A stretch of 64,000 bases of DNA from Pseudisothecium myosuroides (taxonomy: Eukaryota; Streptophyta; Bryopsida; Hypnales; Lembophyllaceae). The DNA lies in the NCBI GenBank assembly GCA_951799445.1, contig OX637293.1, positions 20,398,001-20,462,000 on the forward strand, read 5' to 3'. A model generated the notes under the pieces. It saw nothing but the letters and a program-made list of their open reading frames with translations. It was not told where the DNA came from and did not search any database. The stretch's first letter is position 1. Each line of letters starts with the position of its first letter. The position numbers and the translations under genes are program-made. Of the stretch, positions 1-11,291 are shown in pieces.

Positions 1-573
1 AACTAGTCTACTCTAATTGATAGTATAAAATCTCCTTGTGGGTCATTTTCTTGGTGTACACAAACCAATTTTGCAGTGGCATAAGGTAGAAGCACCTATA
101 ACTGTCCATTTAAGCCATGCTGGGCAAACCATAAAGCTGGTGTGGAAAAGAAATGGACAAAATAGAAGACAAATGAGAGTGGGAGATGCCAAAAAATATA
201 TCTTGAAATTTAAAATTGCTTTTAGAAACCTTGGTCAAAGTGTAAAGACCTAAAGTATCCATTGTCCATTCTTAGAAGGCCCCATTTCCAAACAATATCC
301 GCTCCTACATGAACCAGTCTGCAACTACCACGAAAACACCTAGTTGTTGCAAATTGGTCTCCAAATGAGCGGATTGGGGTGCTATTGCAAGGAACAGGTT
401 CTCGGACATGGATGGTTATTGGTGCTTCTACCTTATATCCAATATAAAACTTTAGCTCAAGGTGATTTCACTGTGCGCAAAGAATGATATTAAGCATGAT
501 TGAATTTGCATAAATGGACTTACACAAAACATTATCAAACAGGCTTTATGACCCATAGCAAACAACCTTTTAA
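1..573. other. non-coding spacer
   Basis: AT-rich sequence without a supportable gene. The 71-codon frame at 38-253 has no recognisable motif. Confidence 0.6.
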
Positions 574-577
574 TTAA

Positions 578-1512
578 CCCCTAAAGGCCCAAGGCCTTTT
601 TTATGCCAAAAAACACTCAAAATTGTCATTTATATAGCAAGGAGTAAAAAAATTTGAAAAATGTTTTTTTTGCACATCTAACCATAGGATCTTACACCTA
701 ACTAGTATGAAAATCTGTGGAAAAAATTTCAGAATTTTTGACCTCTCAGATTGCAAGATATCTGCGTTTAAAGTGGAAAAAACAAGTATTTCAGCACATT
801 GCGGGACTAGATTTTTTGACTTTAAACATTTTTAACTTAAAATTTTTGCACTACAAAGTTTTGAGCTTTAAATCTTTATAGTGGAGAATTGAGTTGAGAG
901 TCTAGAAAAAAAAGAATAATAAAAAAAACTTAATTATCATTCCTAAAAAATTCATAAAGTAGAAGTAAACACGAGATAGAAGGAAAATCTAAAATATTAA
1001 TATATTTTAGATGGAATTAAAATGCATTAATTCCAATGGTGAGATTGTTCTAGCAAGTAAACTAAACCATGAGAATTTATTTTTTTGAAAAAATTGCAAA
1101 AATAGCATTTAGAAATGCATCCTACAAGTTATTTTTTTCAAGAAAATACTCTAACTGCCCGAAAAACAAGAATGTCCATAACTTTCTCATAACAAATCCA
1201 AATGAAATGAATCAAAGCTTTCCAGATAGACAAAAATATAATCTACAAGAAAAAAAATATTAAAAAAAAAAAAATCAAATTTTTGCCAAATTTTATTTGC
1301 TGCCCAGACTGCCCAGTTACGAAAAAAAGTAACATATTTGGCCATAACTTTTGACTCCTATTTCCAAATGTGCTGAAATTTAGTGCATATGAAAGATATT
1401 CCTTGCGCCCACCTTCTATTAAAATTTCAGCTTAAAATATGAAAATCTCTAGTCACACGGACCTGCCCAAAATTTCTATACAACCAAAAAACGCATGCTG
1501 GTCCTTTAGGGG
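578..1512 (-). mobile_element. TTAA-flanked non-autonomous transposon, copy 1 (piggyBac-like), 935 bp
   Basis: Ends are CCCCTAAAGG and CCTTTAGGGG, directly flanked by TTAA at 574-577 and 1513-1516. Internally it is the inverted counterpart of the copy at 7077-7994, for example the CACTCAAAA segment near 607 against TTTTGAGTG near 7950. TTAA duplication with CCC...GGG termini is characteristic of piggyBac. No transposase frame is visible. Strand is given relative to copy 2. Confidence 0.75.
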
Positions 1513-1516
1513 TTAA

Positions 1517-1936
1517 GGTAGGAGGCTCTAAATATGCACGGGCATTAACAACCGCCCCTACAAATAGTTGTGAAACGGACATGAGGTGGTTCTAAAATTG
1601 ACTTCTATAGTCATTGAATGAATCAAGGAAAAAAACATTATTAATTGCAAAAGCCAATCATCCTCTTTGCTTTCTCCATCTTTCTTTAGAATTGCAAGTG
1701 AACAGTTTATGGTAGACCTAGGGTCACAAATAGGGACCTACAAAGTGCGACCCAGCTCATTTGAAAATTCATAAGTAATTCAATAATGCTTTGAAAAATA
1801 TGAAACCACTTGTGTTAGATTCCTCATCTATTTTTCTTTGTCTGAAAAATGAGCTAAAAATATTCCCATTCAAGCAAATACATGAAAAAGGCGGACTAGC
1901 CCTTAGATGAGCGGTTTCTGCGCCTCCTACCTTAGT
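1517..1936 (+). mobile_element. AAGGTAGG-TIR element, copy A
   Basis: Left end GGTAGGAGGCTCTAAA and right end GCGCCTCCTACCTT form an inverted repeat. Sequence near 1760-1835 matches 5635-5700 in reverse complement (ATGAAAC-ACTTG-GTTAGAT). Its left TIR is joined directly to the right TTAA of the transposon at 578-1512. Possibly PIF/Harbinger-like by the TTA/TAA context; unproven. Confidence 0.5.
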
Positions 1937-2613
1937 TCATCTTCAATCTTCCCACCAAATTTCCTGATTTTGAATTCTCCTTTGAGCTTCTCAAGAATCC
2001 CAGGTAAGGATGTTCGTGAAAAGGGTAATATCCCTTTCTTTTTCTTTTTTGACACAAGTGAAAGAACCTTTTTTGCACAAAAATAAGTGAGAACAAGGGC
2101 TTGGCCGCAAGCGGCCTGGGGGGGACAAGTGACGCAAACAAAGATGGGTAATTTTACTTTTGCAAGGGGCGGACCTTTGCAAGAATTTTACAAGTCAAGT
2201 GCCATTCCAGAAAATTCGGGATTCCTGAATCTGAGTTTTGACTTCTGTAGCCTTCCAAAAAAATCCTGTTATTAATACGAGAAATGATTGCACCCACACA
2301 TCCATACATGCTCTCACTTTTCCGCGAAAAAACTCCTCTCAACCAATCATGCAAATGGCGGCGGCGGCATGGTGGTGGGCACATTCAAGTGTTGGGTCAC
2401 TTGAATGGGTGTTGGACAGACAAGACATGGGGTTCATGGAGTTTGTATTTGTCATGTTTCTTTCGGACTTCAGTCGCACTCAACAATGAAGAAATCAATC
2501 AATCACTCACTCAGTCTTCAAGAATTTGTAACATGGATAGTCACGTTCTCATCATTCACTTAGGGTTGGCATCCGCATCGAGGGCTGGTGAAGCCCACCA
2601 ATCAACAATGTAC

Positions 2614-3010
2614 AGGAGGCAACCCATTCCTGATCAACCCCTCATTCTTGCTATGTAGGTTGTTCCCTTTCCGTGAAGGAGGAGAAGAACAGTGATTAAT
2701 TATGGCGCAGTTCCTAAAGCAGTTGTGCCGCATTTTGATTGGCTACAGGACTCTTGATATTGCAACCACCCTTTGGTCAATTTTTCTTTTCAGCCCATGA
2801 TTGGGAATAGCAAGCCTTATATCACAAGTATGGGAGGAACAGAATCTTCCGTTGAAAAGTTCACAATAATTATGTTTTGAGAAATAAAAATCTGAAAAAT
2901 TATGGAAACTTTCCACAGTCTACTTCCGTACATGGGAAAATTTTACCAGTGGAGAAACTTGCCTGCAGATAGTTAGATATGCTTAAGTGATTAGAAATGG
3001 GTTGCCTCCC
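2614..3010 (-). mobile_element. 397 bp MITE with GGAGGCAACCCATTCCT ends, copy 1
   Basis: Ends AGGAGGCAACCCATTCCTGA and (reverse complement) GGGAGGCAACCCATTTCTAA. Internal sequence such as GATTAATTATGGCGCAGTTC is the reverse complement of the corresponding part of 17680-18076. Both copies measure 397 bp. Non-coding. Confidence 0.7.
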
Positions 3011-5525
3011 TTAATAGGGACTCCGCAAAAACCGAACTCCTATTCCGTTGCTAAGCGGTGGATTGCTAATAAGCCCCCAACTCCGTATGGAAGTTGGTCA
3101 TTATTCATGTGAAATTAAGGAGGATGAACTTAGGACCTAACCAATCTTTTAGTTCATAACTCACTTTCTTTTTTGAAATAGATTGTAAGTTAGAACCGAA
3201 GTTAATTCAATTACTGAGATAATTTGAATAGTGCAAGATCCCCTCAGCTTTCTCACCAATTTGGATGAATGGGATTTAATCAGTATGAGCATTTGGATAA
3301 AATCTAGAGAAAAAGTGAATGACTACAAATTATGACAATGACTAAATGATGATTGGTTTGACAATTACACTATTTGAAATAGTATGAAAGTAGTATAGTT
3401 CTCATAATATAAATTTGATATATATAAAAACAAGTCAATTGTTTTGCCACCTTGAGTAAAAACAAATCCATCATATTTCCACAAGTATTATTTATTAATT
3501 AATTTATTACTATTATTTATCTTTGTAGAACTCAACCATTGGAGATGAAATAAGCCGGTACTTGCACCTAAAATCATCTTAATAAGCACGTGAATATGGA
3601 TCCTATTGTTTTAAACTTATTTTTGAAATCAAATGTGGATTCTAAATTTTCTTCGCATGCATTTTTTGGACAATGTATAAACAAACTATAAACTTTTGAA
3701 GTTTAGTGAAAATGAATACTCAAAATTAATCCTATGTTCTCATAAATTAAAAAAATACATTTTAGGCAAGAATGTGTAGGGCTTGGTTTTAGAAATGGAT
3801 CACAATAAGATGCAATTGCCTTGATCCCTAAATGTACAAGCAACCATAACATGGCTTTGGATCTTTTTTTAACCCTTGCAGATTCTTCAAATTGCAGTAA
3901 CTTTGAAATTTGTCATTTAGAGAAGGATACCAATCCAAGTTGACAATAAGAATCTGAAATCCGATAGGTAATAGTAGATTCAATTCAATTGGGACAAAAT
4001 TTGAGTATTTTCTAAAAAGACATTTTTGGGATATGGCAAATGTTTGAATGACCAGTGCAGGCTAATAATGAAATTTTAGAGTTACCACACTAGTTTTTAT
4101 TCTTGATGAATATTTTTACCGAGAGCTTAAATATCAATACTATATATTTAAACAAGGGAATCTCTATAAACAGAAGTGGTTGTTACACCTTCTCTGAGAA
4201 TGAAACTTCTATGAAGGATGAGATGGTACAAATTGAAAAAAGAAGAGTCAATAGGATCCCTTCTTTATAAAGAAGGTGTGATTCCCCTTTTCACTTTGTG
4301 AAGAATGAAAATGAACACAATTTTTTAATCTTCTTTATGGTTTCCCAATCTTCACATCCATTCTTCACCTTTAAAGAAGAGAAAACAAACTTTTCAATCT
4401 TCAAAGAAAAGGCTCTCCGCAACTCAAGGAGAGAGTGCCACATCTTCATTGTCTGTAGATTGAGAATGGGGAGAAGAAGGTGTGGCAAGCCCTATAGTTG
4501 AGAGATTCTCCAACAACAAAGCCATCAACACTTACAAGGAGCTTGCCAAACTTGGGCCTTAAAAAGAATTAAAAGTACATTGCAAAACGTTAAATAATTT
4601 TGGATCCACTGCATTTTGGCGACCCCTTCAACGCCAAATCTATCCACTGAAATCACGGTGTTTGTTCTCGTGGGTCATTTTCCCCTTGTCAACGCAAAAC
4701 CCGATGTTCCCGCTAGTGACGCAAAGCTTCCATACTAATTTCGTTTACCACCGAATCTTACGAAGTCAAGTCCTCCCAATCATGCACTCAGATGCTAATT
4801 AAAAAGCTCTCAAAAACAGAAGGCAGAAGCCTGCAGAAGAACCCCTCTGTACTTTTTTCCTACCCCACCGCCGTACAAATAACACCGCTTATAGCAAGCG
4901 ACGGAGGACCGACATGTCCATGCATGTCGGGTCTTTGCCATAAAGGTGTCGTCCTGCTTTTTTTCCTTTCCTGAAAAGAGGCAAATGTTTCCTTGGCGTG
5001 TTGGCGTCTCGCCCAAAGTCAGCGACAATCACACGAAATTTGGAGGCCGTGAGAAACAGTTGGTTTTGTCCAACTCTCACACAAGGCAAGGCGCCTGACT
5101 TACGAGTTCTGCAGGTCCCGTACAAAGTACACTGCAACCTGGCTTCCCCGCCTGCCTCTATTTTTTTGTACTTGAGAACCTGCAGGAACAATAGTTTTTC
5201 CCTTCAGTTGTGGGCTTGTGGTCATCCTCCCGCCTGCCGAATGATATTGATCTCGGTCCTCTAACTCCGTACCCGATGCAATTCTTAGAAGCTGCTTGGT
5301 AGGTTGAATTCTTTTCGTGCAGAGTTTCATGCGATGCTATGACTACGAGATTACTGTTGGTGCTCGTGAAGAAAGCGTACCGCAACGTATCCCAAAAGTA
5401 TTCGCTGCAATCCAACATACAAATCAAATTCGATGGCAAGGACGCAAGGACATGTTTGCATATCGTCAGCATTCCTATTATTTTGGAAAGTTGGATCTCT
5501 CTACTTATACTAAGATAAGGTAATT
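3011..5525. other. non-coding spacer with a GC-richer island at about 4610-5500
   Basis: Apart from the dispersed repeat at 3560-3850, nothing is recognised. From about 4610 to 5500 the base composition becomes clearly more GC-rich than the surroundings and resembles the genic parts of the window. The overlapping frames there (60-104 codons on both strands) do not show a known domain. Confidence 0.5.
3560..3850 (+). repeat. dispersed repeat (GCATTTTTTGGAC family), copy 1, uninterrupted
   Basis: Contains GGATTCTAAATTTTCTTCG, GCATGCATTTTTTGGACAATG and AGATGCAATTGCCTTGATCCC. It aligns in order with 5880-6290, where the palindromic MITE sits after TTTTGGAC. Confidence 0.55.
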
Positions 5526-5822
5526 AAGGTAGGGGGCTCTAAAAGCGACCCTTTACCAGCTGATTTGCATTTTGGGGGAAGCTAAACTCCTTAAAATAAT
5601 TTTCAGTAAATTTTCGTGGTAAGAAAAATGGAATTGACATCTAACCCAAGTTGTTTCATATTTTTTGGACCTTCATGGAATTAGTTATGAATTTTTGAAG
5701 TTGAAAACACAGTGGTTTCTGAAAGCGACCCCTTCCTAAAATGTACACTTCTGGTACATGTTAAGTGGCAAAATCTACCAGATCGCTTTTAGAGACAGGT
5801 CGTTTTACAGCCCCCTACCTTA
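5526..5822 (-). mobile_element. AAGGTAGG-TIR element, copy B
   Basis: Left end AAGGTAGGGGGCTCTAAAAG and right end CAGCCCCCTACCTT form a TIR pair of about 20 bp; subterminal AAAAGCGACC and GATCGCTTTT also pair. Internal sequence is the inverted homologue of copy A. Non-coding. Confidence 0.6.
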
Positions 5823-6290
5823 CACCTAAAATTGTACAGAAAAGCAATCCAACGTGGTTCCTATTATTATATTGACTTTTTTGGATGGGGTCTTATTGGT
5901 AGTTAAAAGGAGGTTTTAGATTCTCTTAGAATGCATTTTTTGGACATAACGTTTGATAGTATTACTGTGCTTGGCTTTGGCTCTACAGTATTGGATGTTG
6001 GGGTGTGCCCAACAGTCCTTCATCAGTAACTACTAACAAGTGGAGGATGCGGAAGGTGTTGGATGTTGGGTATCCACACCCAACATTGTAGAGCCAAGGC
6101 AGTGGACACTAGCGCTATTGAATGTTATGGACACCATGTGAATAAACTACGAATTTTCAAAGTACTGAAAATAGGATTTAGGGCAACCAACCATAGACTC
6201 TCATGAACAGTAATACATTTCATGCAAGAATCTAGAGTGTGCGGTTCTAGAAAGCGGTCAAAATTAGATGTAGTTACCTCGGAATGTCCA
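5823..6290 (+). repeat. dispersed repeat (GCATTTTTTGGAC family), copy 2, interrupted by a MITE
   Basis: Shares GGGGTCTTATTGGTAGT and GAATGCATTTTTTGGAC with copies 1 and 3, and GCGGTTCTAGAAAGCGGTCA near its right end. The MITE at 5945-6129 splits it. Confidence 0.55.
5945..6129. mobile_element. palindromic MITE (GGCTCTACAATGTTGGG family), copy 1
   Basis: Outer arms ATAACGTTTGATAGTATTAC and TATTGAATGTTAT, inner arms TTGGCTCTACAGTATTGG and CCAACATTGTAGAGCCAA. Flanked by GGAC on both sides, which is single in the related uninterrupted sequence at about 3668-3672, so GGAC is a likely target duplication. Confidence 0.7.
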
Positions 6291-7072
6291 TTCTAGACCT
6301 TTTGCCTATCTGATGTTGTTAAGAATGGACTCATTTCAGTCGTGCTATCACAACCACTTCACACTAAGTCCCAAGTCTTGCAAAATTCTTAAAATATGAA
6401 TGGTGGAGAGCAAAAAATTGGGACTTGGGACTTCACATTACATTCCAAGTCCAAGATCACTTTCCAAATGCCTAATCATTTATTTCACAATTCTCCCAAA
6501 GAATATAAACTTCTATTTTTTGCATATTTTTCATATGTAGAACAAAAAGCATACATATCCTAATCTATACAACATACAATATCCATAACAAATTTGAAAT
6601 TTTCACAAATTCCAAGTACATAGATCAAGATGTACAAATGGCACATCCATACGGACACACTATAGTCAAACTTCCTTTATTGCATGGAAACAGTGGAAAG
6701 TAGTTTTTAGCTATATCCACATAAAGAAGCTCAAGTGCCAAAGGCTAATTAGTTAAACATGCTTATGTTGTACATTAATTGTGTTTGTCTGGTTCAATTT
6801 GGTTGCTCAACTAAGAAAATCAATGATGTCTAAAACATCAATTGTATTGATAGTTTGTGCAGTATACTTTATGCACATAAGGAGTATGCAAATAAAGAAC
6901 TACAGTTAGTTATGCAAGTAGGAAATTTGCATTATAAGAGGTTTCATTGTATTAATCCCTAAAGCACTGAGCATGCTTTTTTGAGAACATAGCTTTTTTG
7001 GGCAGCTCACTACAAGCGGAGTTTTTATTTTTTCTTTGAAACTTTCACACAACATTTTCCTAAGGAGTAGCT
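6290..7072. other. non-coding spacer
   Basis: AT-rich; no gene or element recognised between the dispersed repeat and the TTAA-flanked transposon. Confidence 0.5.
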
Positions 7073-7076
7073 TTAA

Positions 7077-7994
7077 CCCCTAAAGGACCATTGTCCGTTC
7101 GCGGGACAAATGGGACTTGGGGCAGGTACCTACGGGCTGAAATTTTCTTCTAATTTTTTGAAACTTTTTGTGAACATGAAGAATTGAGAGAGATACATGG
7201 CAGAAAAAAAAATTTGAAATCGGACCTTTGAGCGAGAAATTATGCCATTTCTTGGAATGCGTGGGGACGGGGGGCAGCAAAAAAATTTTGCAAAATTTTG
7301 AATTTTTTTTTTAATATTTTTTTCTCATAGATTATATTTTTGTCTATCTGGAAAGCTTTTATTCATCTCATTTGGATTCGTTATGAGGAAGTTATGGACA
7401 TTCTTGTTTTTCGGGCAGTTAGAGCATCTTCTTGAAAAAAATAACTTGTAGGATGCATTTCGGAATGCAATTTTTGTAATTTTTCAATTTTTTTTTTGGA
7501 ATGGTTTAGTTTACTTGCTAGAACAATCTCACCATTGGGATTAGTGAATTTTAATTCCATCTAAAATATATGAATATTTTAGATTTTCCTTCTACCCTTG
7601 TACCTACTTCTACTTAACAATTTTTTTAAGAATGATAATTAAGTTTTTTTGATTTTTTTTTTTTTCCTAGATTCTCAACTCAATTCTCCACTATAAATAT
7701 TTAAAGCTCAAAACGCTGTAGTGCAAAAATTTTAAGTTAAAAATGTTTAAAGTCAAAAAATCTGGTCCCGCAATGTGCTGAAAAACTTGTTTTTTTCACT
7801 TTAAACGCAGATATCTTGCAATCTGTGCGGTCAAAAATTCTGAAATTTTTTCCACACATTCTCATACCAATTAGGTGTAAGATCCTACGGTCAGATGTGG
7901 AAAAAAAACAATTAAAATTTTTTTTTACTCTTTGCTATAGAAATGGCAGTTTTGAGTGTTTTTTGGCAGAAAATAGGCCTCGGAACTTTAGGGG
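7077..7994 (+). mobile_element. TTAA-flanked non-autonomous transposon, copy 2, 918 bp
   Basis: Starts CCCCTAAAGGACC and ends CTTTAGGGG, with TTAA at 7073-7076 and 7995-7998. Long stretches match copy 1 in reverse complement, including the Lys/Phe-like poly(A/T) blocks and the shared GTGCTGAAA and ATCTTGCAATC segments. Non-coding. Confidence 0.75.
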
Positions 7995-7998
7995 TTAA

Positions 7999-8810
7999 GG
8001 CCCAACAATTTTTATAACTTTTTACTATATGGGTAAAAAGTTATTGCATGATATGTAATTTTCATTGGTTGGCGGCAGCCCGGGCAACAAAAAAAACTTC
8101 TTTAAAAATCACTTTTAAAAAAAATTAAAAATTAAAAATTGATTCTTTAGATTTATATATATGCGGGAAGCTTTGAATCATTCCATTCCGATCAATGAGT
8201 CAAAAGTTATGAAGAGTCTTAGTTTGAGGGTAGTTATGGAATCTCTACTCTAAAGTAAACTTTGAAGTCCTTTATTTAACTCAATTTTCAATATTTTTGA
8301 AAAAAAATAAAAACATTGGGTGTAGATTGTTTATTACAACATTACAACCGTTGGGATTGGCATTTTTCAATTCCATAAATAAATTCTTAACAATTTAGTG
8401 TTTTGAATCATTCTCTACTTCTTCCTACTTCCTATTTTTTTCTTATATGTTGTACAATTCCAAATGATCTGAAATTTTCAAGCATATAACCAATTTGCCT
8501 TGAAGAATGAATCCAAAGAGTAACCACCATTTTTGACATTTTTTCATACAAATGTGACCTTGTAAAGGGCAGCTGCCCGTTTTTTCGCAAGGACAAAAAA
8601 AGGATTTTTGTCAATTCAAACGCTATTATCTTGCAATCCACACGGTGGAAAATTCTGAAATTTTTTCCACATCTTCTCAAACAAGTTTACTACAAGTTCC
8701 TATGGTTACATGTGTCTAAAAATGTTTTTTTCTCTAAAATTTGGCACTAGTATTAGAAATGGCAGTTTTGGAGCGTTTTGGGTGAAAACATAGTCAAAAA
8801 CCTTTACGGG
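7999..8810 (+). mobile_element. TTAA-flanked transposon, copy 3 (degenerate), abutting copy 2
   Basis: Begins immediately after the right TTAA of copy 2 and ends CTTTACGGG before TTAA at 8811-8814. Internal blocks correspond to copy 2 (ATCTTGCAATCC near 8625, GAAATGGCAGTTTT near 8755). The left end has lost most of its CCCCTAAAGG terminus. Confidence 0.6.
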
Positions 8811-8869
8811 TTAAATAATTTGATTTCCAATAAGAAAGAAATTAGAATTAATTAAAAAGGGTGTACATA

Positions 8870-9495
8870 CAATCAGACCTCGATAAGTGTTACCTCGATA
8901 AGTGTTAAAACTCTATATGTGTTATGGAGATTTCCGCTCCCTTAAAATTAAGACTAGTAAGTGTTATGTGTTAAGTGTTACACAATGTCGCGCTCCCGAC
9001 TTTATTAATTTTACCTCGGTAAGTGATAAGTTTCCAAAAAAAGGCTTTTCACAAGAGCCATCGTTTGGGGGGAGATAATTTTGAGGTAAAGTAATAGTTT
9101 CTAGTTGCAAAGTGACTCTAGATGTCCATTCTAGAAACAAACTGATACAGTAGGTAGGTGTATTTTTAAGTTCATAAACTAAAAGATCATATATTTTTAA
9201 GCTCATAAAGTAAAAGATAAGTGTACTTTTAAGTTTATAAAGTTCAAAATAAAAGGCAACTAGGCAAGGCGGCCAGGATTATAAGAAGGGATTGAAGGCT
9301 ATAGAATTATTATTTGTGTTGTGAACTCATTCATAGAATATATGTTGTTAGAATTTTCATTTGTATTGCAAATTCATCGATTTATAAGTGTTACAAATCA
9401 TCGGCATCACCCTCTATAAGTGTTATGTGTTACTAGTGTCTAAGTGTTAACTAAAAGTATGCTCCCAACCCCTAACACTTATCGAGGTCTGACTG
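8870..9495. mobile_element. pogo-like (Tc1/mariner) MITE, 626 bp, TA target duplication
   Basis: Left end CAATCAGACCTCGATAAGTG and right end (reverse complement) CAGTCAGACCTCGATAAGTG are flanked by TA at 8868-8869 and 9496-9497. Terminal AGACCTCG sequence is typical of pogo/Tigger-type elements. The unit CGATAAGTGTTA recurs several times inside both ends. No transposase frame. Confidence 0.8.
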
Positions 9496-9779
9496 TATAT
9501 CAATCTATTTTGTATTGTGGTTCAATGTTTTTTGGAGTGTTTACTTGGTGCTTAATAGGGTAGCTATGAATGGAATTGCTATGTCATTTTTACATTTAGC
9601 ATGGTAGGAAGGCTAGGTGCAATTGTAAGCACGATTTTCCTTAGTCTTTATGGAATTGTTACATACCACTCTCCATAACATTATTAACTAATGCTAGGGG
9701 GGCCCCTTTTGCTCCCCCCGAAAGCAGGAGCCTCCAATGTTGCAACTTCCTAGCCAACCAATGCTTGTTCTTAGATTAA

Positions 9780-10349
9780 CCCCTAAACGTCTGGATTCAT
9801 CTCCAAAATTGACGATTTGAAAAAACCCATTATAAACTACAATTTGGAAGAATATTTTGGAATTGGTATACAAATGAAAGCTGTAGATTTTGATTTTTAA
9901 ATTCTATCCGTACGGTTAGATCTACTAATGCTATCACCAATCTTTTTCTATAAATTTTGAAAAAAAAAATCTCATTTTTCCTTCCAAATTCAATTACAAG
10001 TAAAATATTATCATTTTTTAAATAAAACTTGTTGGAATGGATTTGAAATAATGTTCTCTACATATGGTGATTTTTTGAAATTTTTGTGACCTTTACATCT
10101 TTGACCTCATTTTTGCACATCTAGTTTTGAACTAAAGTCAATGCAAATTGACCACTTGACATACTTCCACATTTGTAATTTTAGAAATGTATATATTCTA
10201 GTAACACCAAATCCAACCGATGGATAGGACAACAACTTGATAAAGTATCACCAAAAATTAGGATGACTTTCATCCAAGCAGGAATGAGACAGAAACAAGG
10301 ATCTGAATCTATTCATCGTCCAGAAAATGGGCGTCGGAACGCTCCAGGG
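9780..10349 (+). mobile_element. TTAA-flanked transposon, copy 4 (shorter variant, 570 bp)
   Basis: Starts CCCCTAAACGTCTGG after TTAA (9776-9779) and ends CTCCAGGG before TTAA (10350-10353). The internal sequence differs from copies 1-3, so it may be a separate subfamily sharing the same end type. Confidence 0.5.
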
Positions 10350-10353
10350 TTAA

Positions 10354-11288
10354 TCCATGAAGTTCCAAAGTCCTTATATGGGTCTCTTGGGATTCTAGGT
10401 AGGTTTGTGTGATCTCAATTTTTGACCTAAATTTTTGAAATTCTTTATGAAGATAGTAAATCATATTAACTTTCTGGAAATATAGTTTTCATTTCAATTG
10501 GTGCATGGGAGCAAAAATTATGCCACCCTAAGTCTAAGAAACAGCTCAAGAGGCAACCAAAAAAAAACACAAAAAGTATAATTTTTTTAATTTTTAATTT
10601 TTTTCTCAAATATTATATTTTTGTCTACATTTGAAGCTTTGATTCATTCTATTTGGACTAGTGATAAGAAAGTTATGGACAATCTTCTCTTTTGGGTTCT
10701 TTAAGAGTCTTTTTGAAAAAATAACTTATAGAATTTATTTTTGAATGCAATTTTTACAATTTTTTCAAAAAATAAATTTAGGCGGGGTTCAATTTGCTTG
10801 CTAGAACAATCTCACTTTTGGAATTTTTTTGTTTCAATTCTGTCTTAGAGCTATTAATACTTTAGATTTCTCTTCAGTCTTGAACCTACTTCTACTTAAC
10901 AATTTTTTAATGAGTGAAAATTATGTGTTTTTTTGTTGAATTTTTTTTCCTAGATTTTCAACTTAGTTCTTTAGTATAAAAACTTAGAAAATCAGTAGTG
11001 CAAAAATTTTAAGTTAAGAAGATTTAAAGCCAAAAACTCTAGTCTTACTACCAAGGTGTAAAAAAGCTTGTTTTTTTCTCTTTAAATGCAAATATCTTGC
11101 AATCTACATGGTCAATGTATATGAAATTTCTTCCACGCATTCTTCAACTAGTCTAGTACAAAATCCTTTGTTTAGATATGCAAAAAAAAAAAAAAAAAAA
11201 AAAAAAATTTAAAGTTTTTTGCTCTTTGCAATAGAAATGGCAGTTTTGAGTGTTTTTTGATGGAAAAAGGGCCTTGGGACTATAAGGG
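10354..11288 (+). mobile_element. TTAA-flanked transposon, copy 5 (degenerate, 935 bp), abutting copy 4
   Basis: Follows the right TTAA of copy 4 directly and runs to ATAAGGG at 11288, next to TCAA (a decayed TTAA). It shares the GCAATAGAAATGGCAGTTTT block and the AATCTACATGG/ATCTTGCAATC region with copy 2. Contains a run of 26 A at 11182-11207. Non-coding. Confidence 0.6.
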
Positions 11289-11291
11289 TCA

